Of a stretch of DNA of 64,000 bases, positions 44,719 through 53,199 are shown piece after piece (the first letter of the stretch is position 1; the number at the start of each line of letters is the position of its first letter). Under the pieces are notes generated by a model. It ran no database searches. It saw only the letters and a list, made by a program, of their open reading frames with translations, and was not told the origin of the DNA. The stretch lies in NCBI RefSeq assembly GCF_017298635.1, contig NZ_CP071182.1:3572001-3636000 (forward strand), in the 5' to 3' direction. The stretch comes from Paenalicyclobacillus mengziensis. Its GTDB lineage: Bacteria > Bacillota > Bacilli > Alicyclobacillales > Alicyclobacillaceae. A program made the position numbers and the translations under genes.

Positions 44719-45456
44719 ATGAAAACGAAAGTGATGGTATTCCCAGGAGCGCATAACTTGCCTCTCTGGTTAATGAATGACATTGAAATCACCTACACAA
44801 AGTCCCGAGATGAACAAATCGCGACCATACAGAGTGGAAGCGTGGATGTCATTCATACAGCCCCCGACAACCTTCTGTTACCAGATGCGGAGGGCTTAAC
44901 CCCGTTTCTTGCAGGAAGCGTGGGGCCGCTTCATTTGGTACAGTCAGGGAATGCATCTCATATGACGCTAGGAGTTGACAACCCTAACTCTGGATATGGA
45001 CGTTTAGCTTATAAGTGGCTGAGGGAGAATCGTCCAGAATTAGAGTACAGTGTGGTGCCCTTGGGCGGGACACCGGCGCGTTTTGCTGCCCTGAAAGACG
45101 GTCTTGTCTCAATAGCGGTCATGCATCCACCCTTCACACAATATTGCGAACAACTGGGTTACCATATTCTCGGAAGAATCGACACCGGTTTTACGACGCT
45201 TGTAGGAGCATGCAAAAGTCAATGCGTTGAAGACGCATTCATTTGTCATTACCGCGAAATGTACCACCTGGCAATTAAGCAGTTGTCTAGTTCAGAGGGG
45301 TATGACATAGCAGTAAAACTCTTGAGGAATAACCTGGATGCACCAAGCGGGATCGTTGAAACTATTGCTCAACTTATGATTCAGGAAGTCGTTTCGGCTG
45401 GAACAGACTTTGATCCTGTTTCTCTTGCAACGCTTAAGAAATTACATGAGTCATAG
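44719..45456 (+). CDS. periplasmic-binding-protein-like (NMT1/SsuA type) without signal peptide
   Basis: The 245 residues look like the type 2 periplasmic binding fold used by sulfonate, nitrate and thiamine-precursor binding proteins: IQSGSVDVIHTAPDNLL, GVDNPNSGYGRLAYKWL and VVPLGGTPARFAALKDGLVSIAV (which matches the GST..RLqaL..G.vDaa pattern). Unlike transport partners it starts directly at the first beta strand (KTKVMVFPGAHNLPLW) with no signal or lipobox, and no ABC genes are beside it. It may be a cytoplasmic enzyme or ligand sensor. ATG 44719 is seven bases after AGGAGGAGG. Confidence 0.7.
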   Translation: MKTKVMVFPGAHNLPLWLMNDIEITYTKSRDEQIATIQSGSVDVIHTAPDNLLLPDAEGLTPFLAGSVGPLHLVQSGNASHMTLGVDNPNSGYGRLAYKWLRENRPELEYSVVPLGGTPARFAALKDGLVSIAVMHPPFTQYCEQLGYHILGRIDTGFTTLVGACKSQCVEDAFICHYREMYHLAIKQLSSSEGYDIAVKLLRNNLDAPSGIVETIAQLMIQEVVSAGTDFDPVSLATLKKLHES

Positions 45457-45595
45457 GTGTCGACCGATGTTGACCGTGCAAGTCACGTCCCTTAGGGGCA
45501 ACACGTATCTCTCTCTTATTCACGCCTCTACGAGCTCGGTAAACAGTAGTGAACCGGTCCGAAACAGGGTCGGATCGACTTGCCCGGACCACCTC

Positions 45596-46024
45596 CTAAT
45601 TGTTCGCGCATTCACTGCAAATGCCGCTCACTTCGATGTGCATCTCTTCTATATGAAAATTCGCTTCTTTAGCTATGTGTGTCACGTTGGGAGTCGACGG
45701 CAAATAGAAGTCAATTAACTTCCCACAACGTTTGCAAACCATATGGTGATGTGGAGCTGCATTGGCATCAAACAGGCTAGCAGCATCAGCAAATTGGATT
45801 TCCCGGATGAGACCTGCTTCGCTAAAACTTTTCAGCGTGTTATATACGGTTGATACGCTCAGATTCGGCAGTACGTTTTGTATGGAACGATAGATGTCAT
45901 CCGCAGTCATGTGACCGCGATTTTTTAGAATATGGCTTAGTATTGCATCACGTTGCGGCGTGACACGCAAGCCGACGTTCTTTAAAATTTGTGGCACATT
46001 GATATCATCTGTGTGCTGCTCCAT
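45596..46024 (-). CDS. perR: peroxide-responsive Fur-family repressor PerR
   Basis: The 142 residues have the Fur winged helix (LRVTPQRDAILSHILKNRGHMTADDIY, with LSVSTVYNTLKSF as recognition region) and the metal core FDANAAPHHHMVCKRCGKLIDF. The His, Asp and DF residues match the PerR Fe/Mn site, including the Asp that separates PerR from Fur, and CKRC with CSEC form the structural zinc site. Start ATG 46024 follows GAGGTGG. The rubrerythrin gene 900 bases upstream is a typical PerR target. The upstream AT-rich repeats suggest autoregulation. Confidence 0.88.
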   Translation of the reverse strand: MEQHTDDINVPQILKNVGLRVTPQRDAILSHILKNRGHMTADDIYRSIQNVLPNLSVSTVYNTLKSFSEAGLIREIQFADAASLFDANAAPHHHMVCKRCGKLIDFYLPSTPNVTHIAKEANFHIEEMHIEVSGICSECANN

Positions 46025-46070
46025 TTGACCACCTCGCTCACTGAGCCCTAGACTCAATGCGGCTGCATAT

Positions 46071-46134
46071 TATATTACTTACTTATATAACTCATTTATA
46101 TTACTTACTTATATTGCTTATTTATATTACTTAG
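46071..46134 (-). repeat. 26-bp AT-rich tandem repeats in the perR promoter region
   Basis: Two near-identical 26-base units (46071-46096 and 46097-46122) and a partial third (46123-46134), each based on TATATTACTTACTTATAT. They start about 47 bases before the perR ATG. On the minus strand each unit contains TTATATAAGTAAGTAATATAA-like sequence, reminiscent of but not equal to the Fur/PerR box. Confidence 0.75.
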
Positions 46135-46165
46135 CGTAAGTTGCATGCAAGCGACAGTTGACAAC

Positions 46166-46189
46166 AGGTCCCCGTGCATACGGGGACCT
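46166..46189. terminator. 9-bp perfect hairpin between perR promoter and DUF3501 gene
   Basis: AGGTCCCCG and CGGGGACCT with loop TGCATA. On the minus strand it follows the DUF3501 stop codon by 35 bases; the U tract (TGTTGT) is poor. Probably ends the rubrerythrin-DUF3501 transcript. Confidence 0.6.
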
Positions 46190-46223
46190 ACTTTTACTCC
46201 GGCCATCACCGGCCATGTCATGG

Positions 46224-46820
46224 TTAACTTTCCGAAGTCAAATCGGCCTGTAAGCTTTTGACCGTTTCTACTGGAAGTTTTACCTCCGCCGACAAACTCG
46301 GGTGATTTAGGATAATCGTCAAGTCCGCTGCCTCTGCTGTATGGGACTGCAGGTAACTGAGCGCACCGTTGGTCAACGGGAACTTCAGGTAATGAACGCT
46401 TGTCGTAAATTCCCTATCGTCATGGACTTCCTCAAATACTGCCTTGACCGTCTCGTCCCCTACTTTGAGAAACAGATGATGCTCGATGCCTTTGAGTGTA
46501 ACCAATACTTCTTCGAGACGTTTTTGATCATCTAACTCGATAAACAGCGTAGCGGATAATTCATCGTCAGCAGGCAGCATGCCCGAATAAATGTCGATGT
46601 ATTCGTGCAGTTCTCTCTCATCGGTTAAGTCCTCGCAGTGTGAGAGTTCCTGAATTTGAAACAGTACAGTTTGCCGGTTCTCGAAAAGGATGGAAATATA
46701 TTCAAATAGTTTTATCCGACGATCACGCTTGTACTCAATCATTGTCGCCACGTACTCGTCCCGTCGGGCGCGGTACACATGTAACGGCAAAATATCACGC
46801 AGCGTAATGGCTTCTGCCAT
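46224..46820 (-). CDS. DUF3501 family protein
   Basis: The 198 residues carry the DUF3501 pattern: ITLRDILPLHVYRARRDEYV, KRDRRIKLFEYISILFENR QTV, QIQELSHCEDL and MLPADDELSATLFIEL. The family is often found beside rubrerythrin and iron-sulfur oxidoreductase genes, as here, which suggests a role in peroxide handling or redox repair; no biochemical function is known to me. Start ATG 46820 follows GAGGTGA. It lies 98 bases after the rubrerythrin gene and is probably in the same transcript. Confidence 0.8.
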   Translation of the reverse strand: MAEAITLRDILPLHVYRARRDEYVATMIEYKRDRRIKLFEYISILFENRQTVLFQIQELSHCEDLTDERELHEYIDIYSGMLPADDELSATLFIELDDQKRLEEVLVTLKGIEHHLFLKVGDETVKAVFEEVHDDREFTTSVHYLKFPLTNGALSYLQSHTAEAADLTIILNHPSLSAEVKLPVETVKSLQADLTSES

Positions 46821-46918
46821 AATCTTCACCTCTCTTGCGCTCCCGAGTCTCGTTCAATACCACACGCAAATGACACAATCAAGTACGGGGCAGTTCCATC
46901 AACGCGAGTAACACAAAA

Positions 46919-47347
46919 TTACTTTCCGAGTGAATCGAGCAACTTCTGAAAGCGCTGAGCGTGAACTCGTTCAGCCTTTGCCATCACTTCCATCCACTCC
47001 GCAATTTCCGGCAACCCCTCTTCTCGTGCCTTTGCTGCAAATCCAGGGTACATTTCGGTGTATTCGTAAGTCTCGCCAGCGATGGCTGACTCAAGCATCT
47101 GCTCTACTGTTCCCACCGGAAGTTTTGTCGCTGGATCACCTTCACCGTTATCCCGCAGTCTGTCAAAATGTCCAAAAGCGTGTTTTGTCTCACCCTGCGA
47201 AATACTACGGAATAGCTGGGCAACTTCCTCCGCGCCTTCAAGGTCTGCTTTTTCAGCAAAGTAGAGATATCGCCGATTGGCCTGTGATTCCCCAGCAAAC
47301 GCAACCCGTAAATTTTCCACTGTTTGGGTACCCTTCAAATCTGCCAT
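46919..47347 (-). CDS. rubrerythrin (rubredoxin-less)
   Basis: A 142-residue diiron protein with the ferritin-like four-helix bundle: NLRVAFAGESQANRRYLYFAEKA with the first Glu ligand, SQGETKHAFGHFDRL, AIAGETYEYTEMYPGFA and ERVHAQRFQKLL supply the other Glu and His ligands. The C-terminal rubredoxin domain of classical rubrerythrin is absent, as in the short erythrin forms. It reduces hydrogen peroxide in anaerobic or microaerobic cells. GAAGGAGGAG precedes ATG 47347. An operator-like inverted repeat lies between its -10 box and its start. Confidence 0.92.
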   Translation of the reverse strand: MADLKGTQTVENLRVAFAGESQANRRYLYFAEKADLEGAEEVAQLFRSISQGETKHAFGHFDRLRDNGEGDPATKLPVGTVEQMLESAIAGETYEYTEMYPGFAAKAREEGLPEIAEWMEVMAKAERVHAQRFQKLLDSLGK

Positions 47348-47372
47348 GAATGAACTCCTCCTTCATCTATAC

Positions 47373-47443
47373 AATAATCAATACCAATTGATATTAATTA
47401 TTATCTAGCACTTATTATAATCATTGCAGGAAGGTTTGTAAAC
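47373..47443 (-). promoter_or_regulatory. rubrerythrin promoter with operator-like inverted repeat
   Basis: Minus strand: TTTACA (47443-47438), 18-base spacer, TATAAT (47419-47414). Just downstream is an inverted repeat, arms 47373-47383 (AATAATCAATA) and 47392-47402 (TATTAATTATT), 10 of 11 positions matching, 8-base spacer. A repressor bound there would block transcription; PerR, encoded next door, is the likely candidate, though the sequence is not the exact consensus. Confidence 0.6.
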
Positions 47444-47667
47444 TTCTACGTCGGATACAGTCGTACCCCGATTGACAAACACTGGTTGCTCAGTTACTGA
47501 ATACAGTCCTGGAATCATATCGTTCTTTGTCGCAGAGCATTTATACAATATCCGAGTGTTCTTCGGTGTACGCCTGCGATTAAGCAGTTATAACGACGAT
47601 GATATAGGTTGATACATACACAGCGAAGTGGGAAACTGCATTGCATGAGAAGAGGAGGTTGTCATAC

Positions 47668-47850
47668 ATGAGAAATATTGTATTGAACAATCGTCTAAAA
47701 CTCCTCGTGACTGCTGGTCTGGGTGTTGGATACATCATTACCGTAAGAAGCAACATTCGTAATGGGCAAAAAGTATCAGCTGTCGGAAACTCTATCTTGT
47801 TGCCCACAAGTCTTGTCTGGTTGTGGTTTGTTAGTGACGGTTCATCTTAA
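47668..47850 (+). CDS. small membrane protein, 60 aa
   Basis: Two short hydrophobic segments (LKLLVTAGLGVGYIITV and ILLPTSLVWLWFVS) joined by a polar loop with NIRNGQK. The start ATG 47668 is nine bases after a strong GAGGAGG. No family recognised. It is convergent with the phosphotransferase-like gene. Confidence 0.55.
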   Translation: MRNIVLNNRLKLLVTAGLGVGYIITVRSNIRNGQKVSAVGNSILLPTSLVWLWFVSDGSS

Positions 47851-47923
47851 CTGTAAGACAATCGCAGCGCCCCATACCAAATGAGTTCCATGCAAAAGTA
47901 ATGGATGGCTCATCCGAATGTGA

Positions 47924-48898
47924 TTACCTGATTTGTATCCCCATAGCGCTTTCATCTTCTTTAAGTTGATCAACGAAAGAACGGAAAAATCCGTCGTTAA
48001 TGATACCCATTCCCCATACGTCTTCATTGGACAAGTAGATGCCAGCAAGCCATATTCTTCTTGCGGCGACAAACCAAGGGATGGAGTCAAGTTGAGTGTC
48101 CGTAATCGTTCTCAGAGCACCATATCCCTGCATGAAAGACATCCAATTCTCGATTTCTTGTCCCTTATAGTTCATTTTAAGATTCCATAGAAACACTGCC
48201 ATGTCATATGCACGATAGCCTGGTCCACAACAGTCGAAATCGAAAATCGTCAGCTTATTTCCGTTCCAATGAGCATTCCAATCATGAAAATCCCCATGAC
48301 AAAATCCAAAGTCCATATCTTGCTTTGAAAAACGTTCACGGATTGCCCGAGCAAAAGACTGTACGTAGGAGATGTCACCACCATATTCCTTCATTGTCGG
48401 AGTGAAAATCTTAAGTGGCTCGTCCAACAAGTATGTAAAGTTTAACCCTGGACGGGTTTGTGAAGTAACGAAGTCGTCTGTCAGATTGTGTATCTGTGCT
48501 ACCGTCTTCCCATATTCATAACTGATACTTACATCTAACTGAGGTCTCTTTCCTTCTGCGTACGTAAACAACGTGACATAGCGTAAACCCTCTGGCGCAA
48601 CCACTTCGCTGGCCAAATTGCCATCAACGTTTCTGATTGGGGCTGATACGGACACGCCATGCTGAACGAGAAAATCCAGCGCTTCGAGTTCATAATACAC
48701 TTCAGTTCTCGTTCTCCATGGGGTCCGATAGACACGAAGGATGTACCTACAATCACCAGTAATGACAGCATAGGTATCATTCAATCCTCGGTTCAAAATC
48801 TTACATGTGATTACCTGTCCGACATCAAAATTTTCGTTCACAAAATCACGCAATGCATCACTTGATAACATGCTATACATGACAGGAAAGATATTCAT
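47924..48898 (-). CDS. phosphotransferase family protein (APH/homoserine kinase type)
   Basis: About 324 residues with the APH fold. YILRVYRTPWRTRTEVYYELEAL holds the ATP-binding region, FGFCHGDFHDWNAHW is the catalytic HGDxHxxN-type loop, and LTIFDFDCCGPGYRAYDMA has the metal-binding Asp. Close types phosphorylate small hydroxyl compounds (homoserine, choline) or are spore-coat CotS-like or stress kinases. ATG 48898 is favoured; its ribosome site (GGGGAT) is modest. It begins 15 bases after the nitrilase remnant, so may read through from it. Confidence 0.85.
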   Translation of the reverse strand: MNIFPVMYSMLSSDALRDFVNENFDVGQVITCKILNRGLNDTYAVITGDCRYILRVYRTPWRTRTEVYYELEALDFLVQHGVSVSAPIRNVDGNLASEVVAPEGLRYVTLFTYAEGKRPQLDVSISYEYGKTVAQIHNLTDDFVTSQTRPGLNFTYLLDEPLKIFTPTMKEYGGDISYVQSFARAIRERFSKQDMDFGFCHGDFHDWNAHWNGNKLTIFDFDCCGPGYRAYDMAVFLWNLKMNYKGQEIENWMSFMQGYGALRTITDTQLDSIPWFVAARRIWLAGIYLSNEDVWGMGIINDGFFRSFVDQLKEDESAMGIQIR

Positions 48899-48912
48899 TG
48901 CAATCCCCAATC

Positions 48913-49575
48913 TCAGTAGCGTCTTGCGTCATCCCGCGCATACGGCGGCTTCACCGTTTCATTCACCAACGCCTGGTACGTCCTCGGCTTTCGATATGCG
49001 TTCCCCCACGTCTCCCGTTCCCTGTATCTACGTAACTGTTCCAAGTCAAATTCCACTATCCAAATCCCTTCAGACTCATCCGCCTCCACAACAGTTGGGT
49101 CAACAACTTGGCCGGCTTCCGTGAAGATGCAGGGATGGTATGCCGCCGACCTTCCCCATCCTGGCCCAGAGTAGTTGGTCATTGCAACGCCAACCATGTT
49201 TTCGAACGCTCTTATCGAAAGCTGCCGCAATCGGATATCGTTCATGTCGCAAGCATTCGGTACAAGAATGATTTCTGCGCCGTTCAGCATCAAAATCCGT
49301 GCGCTCTCCGGGAACTCCCGGTCATAGCAGATCATGGCGCCGACCAAGACCGGGCCTGCGACTGTATCGAGTTCACAGACCGGGAAGTCATCACCCGGCG
49401 TCAGCAATGCCTCCAAGGAAAAATCGCAAGTATGTACTTTTGCATACTTGAGCACTGGCTGGCCGTGCCGGTCAATCAACAAGAGTGTGTTCCGGGGTGC
49501 ATGTGGCCACCGTTGCAGATACGTCATCCCAATGGCCATGTCGAGTGCCTGAGCCAAGTCTAGCTCGAACCCCGG
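48913..49575 (-). pseudogene. carbon-nitrogen hydrolase (nitrilase family), 5'-truncated
   Basis: The frame keeps most of a nitrilase: AQALDMAIGMTYLQRW, the catalytic Lys in VLKYAKVHTCDF, the catalytic Cys in GAMICYDREFPESARIL, and GPGWGRSAAYH. The N-terminal strands with the catalytic Glu (usually 50-90 residues before this point) are absent, and the frame is closed by TAA at 49576-49578. The only start would be TTG 49557, with no ribosome site. I therefore call it a remnant, in which the upstream part has been replaced by a piece of an acetyltransferase gene. Confidence 0.75.
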
Positions 49576-49743
49576 TTAGATCTCGCTCTTGCCATCCACC
49601 TTTTGCCGGACTAAGCCCGCATACCCGACCAATCGACGATTCTGCCTGTGGCACATCGCCAAGAGGCTGCATCCAGATTCATCCCCGTCTCTGATACACC
49701 GCAGACTCTCTTCTGCTTGAGCTCGGGTTTTCGTCACCCCCAC
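49576..49743 (-). pseudogene. GNAT acetyltransferase fragment in frame with the nitrilase remnant
   Basis: In the same frame as the nitrilase piece, codons from GTG 49743 to TAA 49576 give 55 residues including EESLRCIRDGDESG and RRLVGYAGLVRQKVDG, typical of the first half of a GNAT protein (strands 2-4), then end abruptly. No acetyl-CoA loop follows. A deletion has probably joined two genes here. A further closed frame without start (about 49737-49846, GVRLGDNGVLKEEIVPEYLG) lies upstream. Confidence 0.5.
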
Positions 49744-49846
49744 ATCGCTCCCAGATACTCGGGTACAATCTCCTCTTTCAGCACGCCGTTATCGCCTAAC
49801 CTAACTCCGTGTCGAAAGCCGGGGTGTTGATTCGCTTCGTATGTTT

Positions 49847-51133
49847 TTAATTAACATTTTGTTCTTTCCACGCTTGACCGCCATCAGTAGTTTCCAACAC
49901 CTTCGTTGTTATTTTTGAGTCCGCCTCACTGATGCGCTTTAACATGACCCACCCAATTGAAGTTGTCACCATGTCCAAATCCTCTACCGTATAGCCTCTT
50001 TCTATCAACGACTTCAGAAGACCTGTCGTTGGGATACGTTGCCATGACTCCCCTGCGTTTATTGTATATTCAAGTGCACTTCCCGTTCGCCCGATTATCC
50101 ATCCCTCTTCAGGACTTAAAAAGGATTGTCTCACAGTATAGTTTTGTTTCCCAAGGGGTAGGGGTGTACCAGTGTTCCACGTTTTTCCGCTGTCTGTTGT
50201 ATGATAAGTCAGGACTTGATTGGACTTCCCCTGATATTGTATTAACACGGTTCCTTCACTTCGTGAAAAGACAGGAAGATATTCTACCGTCGCAAAGTCA
50301 TGCGCCAATACTTTCGGAACAGGAAGATGAACAGGATACCAATTTTCCCCGGCTGTCTGAGTGTGATATAGAGTTGCCTGTGATGTCTGTGTCTGTACGA
50401 CATTTCCAACAGCAACCCATCCGTCCTTTGTATTCGTAAAAACCATTGGCATTGGGACGTCAAGCTCTGGTAAGGCATGTGCGGTTGCCTGTTGATTCGG
50501 GATATACCCACCTGTAGACGAAACCATTGCCCAGGACTTCCCGCCACTCGTCGTACGCAGGATGGTCGTATCACCCTGATTCATGGCACCGCCTGAAAAG
50601 GCTCGAATCCACCCATCATCATGTGATGAAAAATCTATCTGTTCGATGTAGTTGGCGACAGTGGGTGCTTCTTGAGTGTGTTTAGTCCACTGACGCCCTC
50701 CATTTATTGTCCGCAATACAGTTAGTACGTTTTGCTTCTTGTCTCTCGTAATCCACGCAATCCAGCCAATATTTTTAGATTGAAAATACATAATAGGCGG
50801 CGCTCCTGAACGGACATTGTGCGTTGGGACACCCGGAATCTCATGAAGACGCCAATGTAATCCTCCGTCGGAAGTGATCCACATTGAAAATTTATTATTG
50901 TAATACCCAGAAATGAAGCCAGTAGTGGAATTAAGCATGTTCATTTCTGTGAAGAACGTTAATTGCGATACCTGTGGATTTTCTAGCAAACTGTTGTTCG
51001 GTTTTGCTGTACCTGGACGATTAGAAACACCCGTTGTTACTTTCTGCAACGGGGTTGGCTGACTAACGCCACATCCCACTAAAACCGCAGCGAGAGCGAT
51101 GGGTACAATCAAGATTGCTCTCCGTCGTTTCAT
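49847..51133 (-). CDS. lipoprotein with YCF48/BNR-like beta-propeller
   Basis: The 428-residue protein starts with a lipoprotein signal (RRAILIVPIALAAVLVGC). It then repeats the pattern of a strand followed by SDGGLHW, INGGRQW, TSGGKSW, DSGKTWN, NAGESWQ and TDGGQAW, i.e. Asp-box (S/T-x-D-x-G-x-x-W) units of a six- or seven-bladed propeller as in YCF48 and sortilin. It is anchored outside the membrane; the ligand is unknown. Start ATG 51133 follows AGGGGGA. The regular repeat supports a complete gene. Confidence 0.85.
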   Translation of the reverse strand: MKRRRAILIVPIALAAVLVGCGVSQPTPLQKVTTGVSNRPGTAKPNNSLLENPQVSQLTFFTEMNMLNSTTGFISGYYNNKFSMWITSDGGLHWRLHEIPGVPTHNVRSGAPPIMYFQSKNIGWIAWITRDKKQNVLTVLRTINGGRQWTKHTQEAPTVANYIEQIDFSSHDDGWIRAFSGGAMNQGDTTILRTTSGGKSWAMVSSTGGYIPNQQATAHALPELDVPMPMVFTNTKDGWVAVGNVVQTQTSQATLYHTQTAGENWYPVHLPVPKVLAHDFATVEYLPVFSRSEGTVLIQYQGKSNQVLTYHTTDSGKTWNTGTPLPLGKQNYTVRQSFLSPEEGWIIGRTGSALEYTINAGESWQRIPTTGLLKSLIERGYTVEDLDMVTTSIGWVMLKRISEADSKITTKVLETTDGGQAWKEQNVN

Positions 51134-51410
51134 CTCATCGTCCCCCTAAGTCCTTGTGCATATATGACGAGGATAGGGGGGAGTTATGTTTCAGAAATAT
51201 GTTATCCATGTAGAGGAGGGGCTCATCTCGTCTGCGCACCATCGTGCGAAGTGAGCCTTATTGTCAGTGCAAGCGCTGCACGTACGAGGTAAGGACGTCG
51301 AGTTTATCTGACAACATTCTGAATGGTTGAGTCAAGTTGTGTCTTACGTGACCGAACCAAAAGGGTCCATCAAAAACATCACGGTAGTTCATGTTAGCAC
51401 ATAAGCATTT

Positions 51411-51507
51411 TGGCGGGAGCGTGTGAGAATCGAACTCACCTGCGATGCACCACACCGCACGCTCGGTTTTGAAGACCGGGGAGGACACCAGTACCCCATT
51501 CGCCCCC
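51411..51507 (-). tRNA. selC: tRNA-Sec (anticodon UCA)
   Basis: A 97-nt tRNA with CCA encoded (51411-51413). Acceptor GGGGGCG pairs with CGCTCCC (7 bp, the eighth pair is A-A). The anticodon arm reads CCGGT-CTTCAAA-ACCGA, whose loop CTTCAAA, with anticodon TCA, is identical to that of E. coli tRNA-Sec. A long variable arm (about 20 nt, GTGCGGTGTGGTGCAT) and T arm GTGAG-TTCGATT-CTCAC follow. The D stem is GC-rich. This is the profile of selenocysteine tRNA; a suppressor or Ser tRNA is much less likely. SelA, SelB, SelD and any selenoprotein are not in the window. Confidence 0.88.
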
Positions 51508-51847
51508 ATAGATTTACAAATTGGGACAGCACCCACTTGAAGAGTATATGTGCTTCTTGCGCCGGAGGCAATAGCGCCTCTTAATTCTCTGAGTGAATGC
51601 AGACGAGAGCAGGCAACAGCGAGTCCCTATTGAGAGGCGAAGAAACATTTTTTATCGTCCTTGCGAATAATCCACCTTGAATCGGACACTCTATATTGCG
51701 TAGGGAGGCTGATGTGGCATGGCGGCGATAACCTCGTAGTTCCTGTCCGGAAGCGTCATCGAGCAACCGTCAGGAGGCTGATGTGCAATGGCGGCTAACT
51801 TGCGTAGGTAAAACTGTCACTCTTGCACCATCTTCAATCCTTACACC
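51508..51847. other. 340-base region with direct repeats, no gene seen
   Basis: Between the tRNA-Sec and the chemoreceptor terminator. It contains a GC-rich inverted pattern at about 51570-51590 and the two 24-base repeats listed separately, but no ribosome-site-supported frame. Confidence 0.4.
51703..51795. repeat. two direct 24-bp repeats
   Basis: 51703-51726 and 51772-51795 share GGAGGCTGATGTG..ATGGCGGC (three mismatches in 24), starting 69 bases apart. Each has a GGAGG and an ATG 12-13 bases later, so they might be remnants of a short translated element, or a recombination site. Confidence 0.55.
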
Positions 51848-51875
51848 GAAGGAGGCGGCTTAAGCCGTCTCCTTC
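51848..51875 (-). terminator. hairpin downstream of the chemoreceptor gene
   Basis: GAAGGAG and CTCCTTC arms (51848-51854, 51869-51875) extended by CGGC/GCCG around TTAA. It follows the MCP stop codon by 16 bases but is not followed by a U run. Confidence 0.55.
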
Positions 51876-51891
51876 GACGTTCCGTTAGGAC

Positions 51892-53199
51892 TTACCACTG
51901 AAACTGTTCTGCAACCTCATTGAGACGGTGTGCTGTCTCCCGTAAGATGTCCGTGCTCGCCGTAACTTCTTCCATTGAAGCAAGTTGCTCCTGGCTCGCA
52001 GACGCAATACTCAAAATGGCTTCAATCTGCTGTTTCGAAGCTGAAGTGATCTGTTCCATCAACTGGTTCACATTGGCCGCATATCCATCTATCCGCTCAA
52101 CCGCCTTTCCTACAGACGTCATGTCCGTCAACTCTGCACGAGTGTCGTTGACAATCGCACTGAGCGTCTCTGCAGCCCTGCGAACCGCCTGCCCCCCTTC
52201 AGCGAGCGCACTCGAGACCGTTTGCATCTCGACAACCGCCCCGTCAGCTTCCGTCCCCATCTGAACAGACAGTGCGTGGATACCATCCGCCACGGACTTG
52301 ACCTCATCCGCGAGGGAGCGAACCTCGGTCGCCACGACCATAAACCCTCGTCCTTGGTCTCCCGCTCGGGCTGCCTCGATGGAGGCATTGAGTGCCAGAA
52401 GATTCGTTTGGTCAGCGATCCGTTGAATGGCTTGTGACATTTCCATGACATTCTCAGCCTGTTGACTGAGCTCCTGTGTCCTCTGCATCATGCTTTGAAC
52501 CTCTCCATCGAGGACGACCATCCGTTGCGAGATTTCTCCAACTTCTGTTTTGCCCCGTCCAGTACGATCTCCGGCCATCCCAAGGACAGACATCATCTGT
52601 GTCGTCAGCGCTCGAATCGTCCGTACGTTTTCCACAGTTTCCTGTATGGCAGTAAGTGTGTATTCCGTCAAATTATGTTGAGATTCAAGACTTGTCTGCA
52701 TTTGACTCACGGAGGCAGCGTTTTGTTCAGACGCAACACTGGTTTGCCGCGCATTGGCACTCAGCATTTCGGCACCTTCAAACAGGTCAGTCGATGTTTG
52801 GCTCAGTTTGTTCAGAATGCTACGCACCCGTTCCTTGGACGTATCCAGAGCATGGACAACTTCCGTCAAGTCGGTGTGACCGTGAATCACTTCAGAGCGT
52901 GAGCGAAAATCGCCGGACTCAATGCGCTTCACTTCTCGATGCAACACGTAAAGAGGTGAAAACAAATAATTTAGCCGCATATGTACAAGTCCTGCGAGGC
53001 CAAGGATGAGCACGATGACCGCCCCCATGAGCCACTCAATGGTGGTTTGGTGAGCTCGATAAGCCATGTACGCGACCACCAGGTCCATCGCAAGTGCACC
53101 AATTGAAGCTCCCACCCAAAAAATCAAAATCTGAATACGAATCTGAGCTAACTTCGCGACGCCAATGTCTTTGGCGTCGACATGCAAGTATTTAAACAC
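51892..53199 (-). CDS. methyl-accepting chemotaxis protein
   Basis: The 435 residues begin with two membrane helices ([20 protein letters not shown] and [20 protein letters not shown]) separated by a very short loop, so there is no extracellular sensing domain. A HAMP region follows ([16 protein letters not shown]), then a long coiled coil with the signalling tip [20 protein letters not shown] and [16 protein letters not shown]. It likely senses membrane or cytoplasmic signals through CheA/CheW. GTG 53199 is six bases after six G; the ATG at 53205 overlaps the ribosome site. Confidence 0.9.
   Translation of the reverse strand: MFKYLHVDAKDIGVAKLAQIRIQILIFWVGASIGALAMDLVVAYMAYRAHQTTIEWLMGAVIVLILGLAGLVHMRLNYLFSPLYVLHREVKRIESGDFRSRSEVIHGHTDLTEVVHALDTSKERVRSILNKLSQTSTDLFEGAEMLSANARQTSVASEQNAASVSQMQTSLESQHNLTEYTLTAIQETVENVRTIRALTTQMMSVLGMAGDRTGRGKTEVGEISQRMVVLDGEVQSMMQRTQELSQQAENVMEMSQAIQRIADQTNLLALNASIEAARAGDQGRGFMVVATEVRSLADEVKSVADGIHALSVQMGTEADGAVVEMQTVSSALAEGGQAVRRAAETLSAIVNDTRAELTDMTSVGKAVERIDGYAANVNQLMEQITSASKQQIEAILSIASASQEQLASMEEVTASTDILRETAHRLNEVAEQFQW

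Noticed and set aside
51264..51536. Minus-strand frame over the tRNA-Sec
   Set aside because: The sequence is explained by the tRNA fold.
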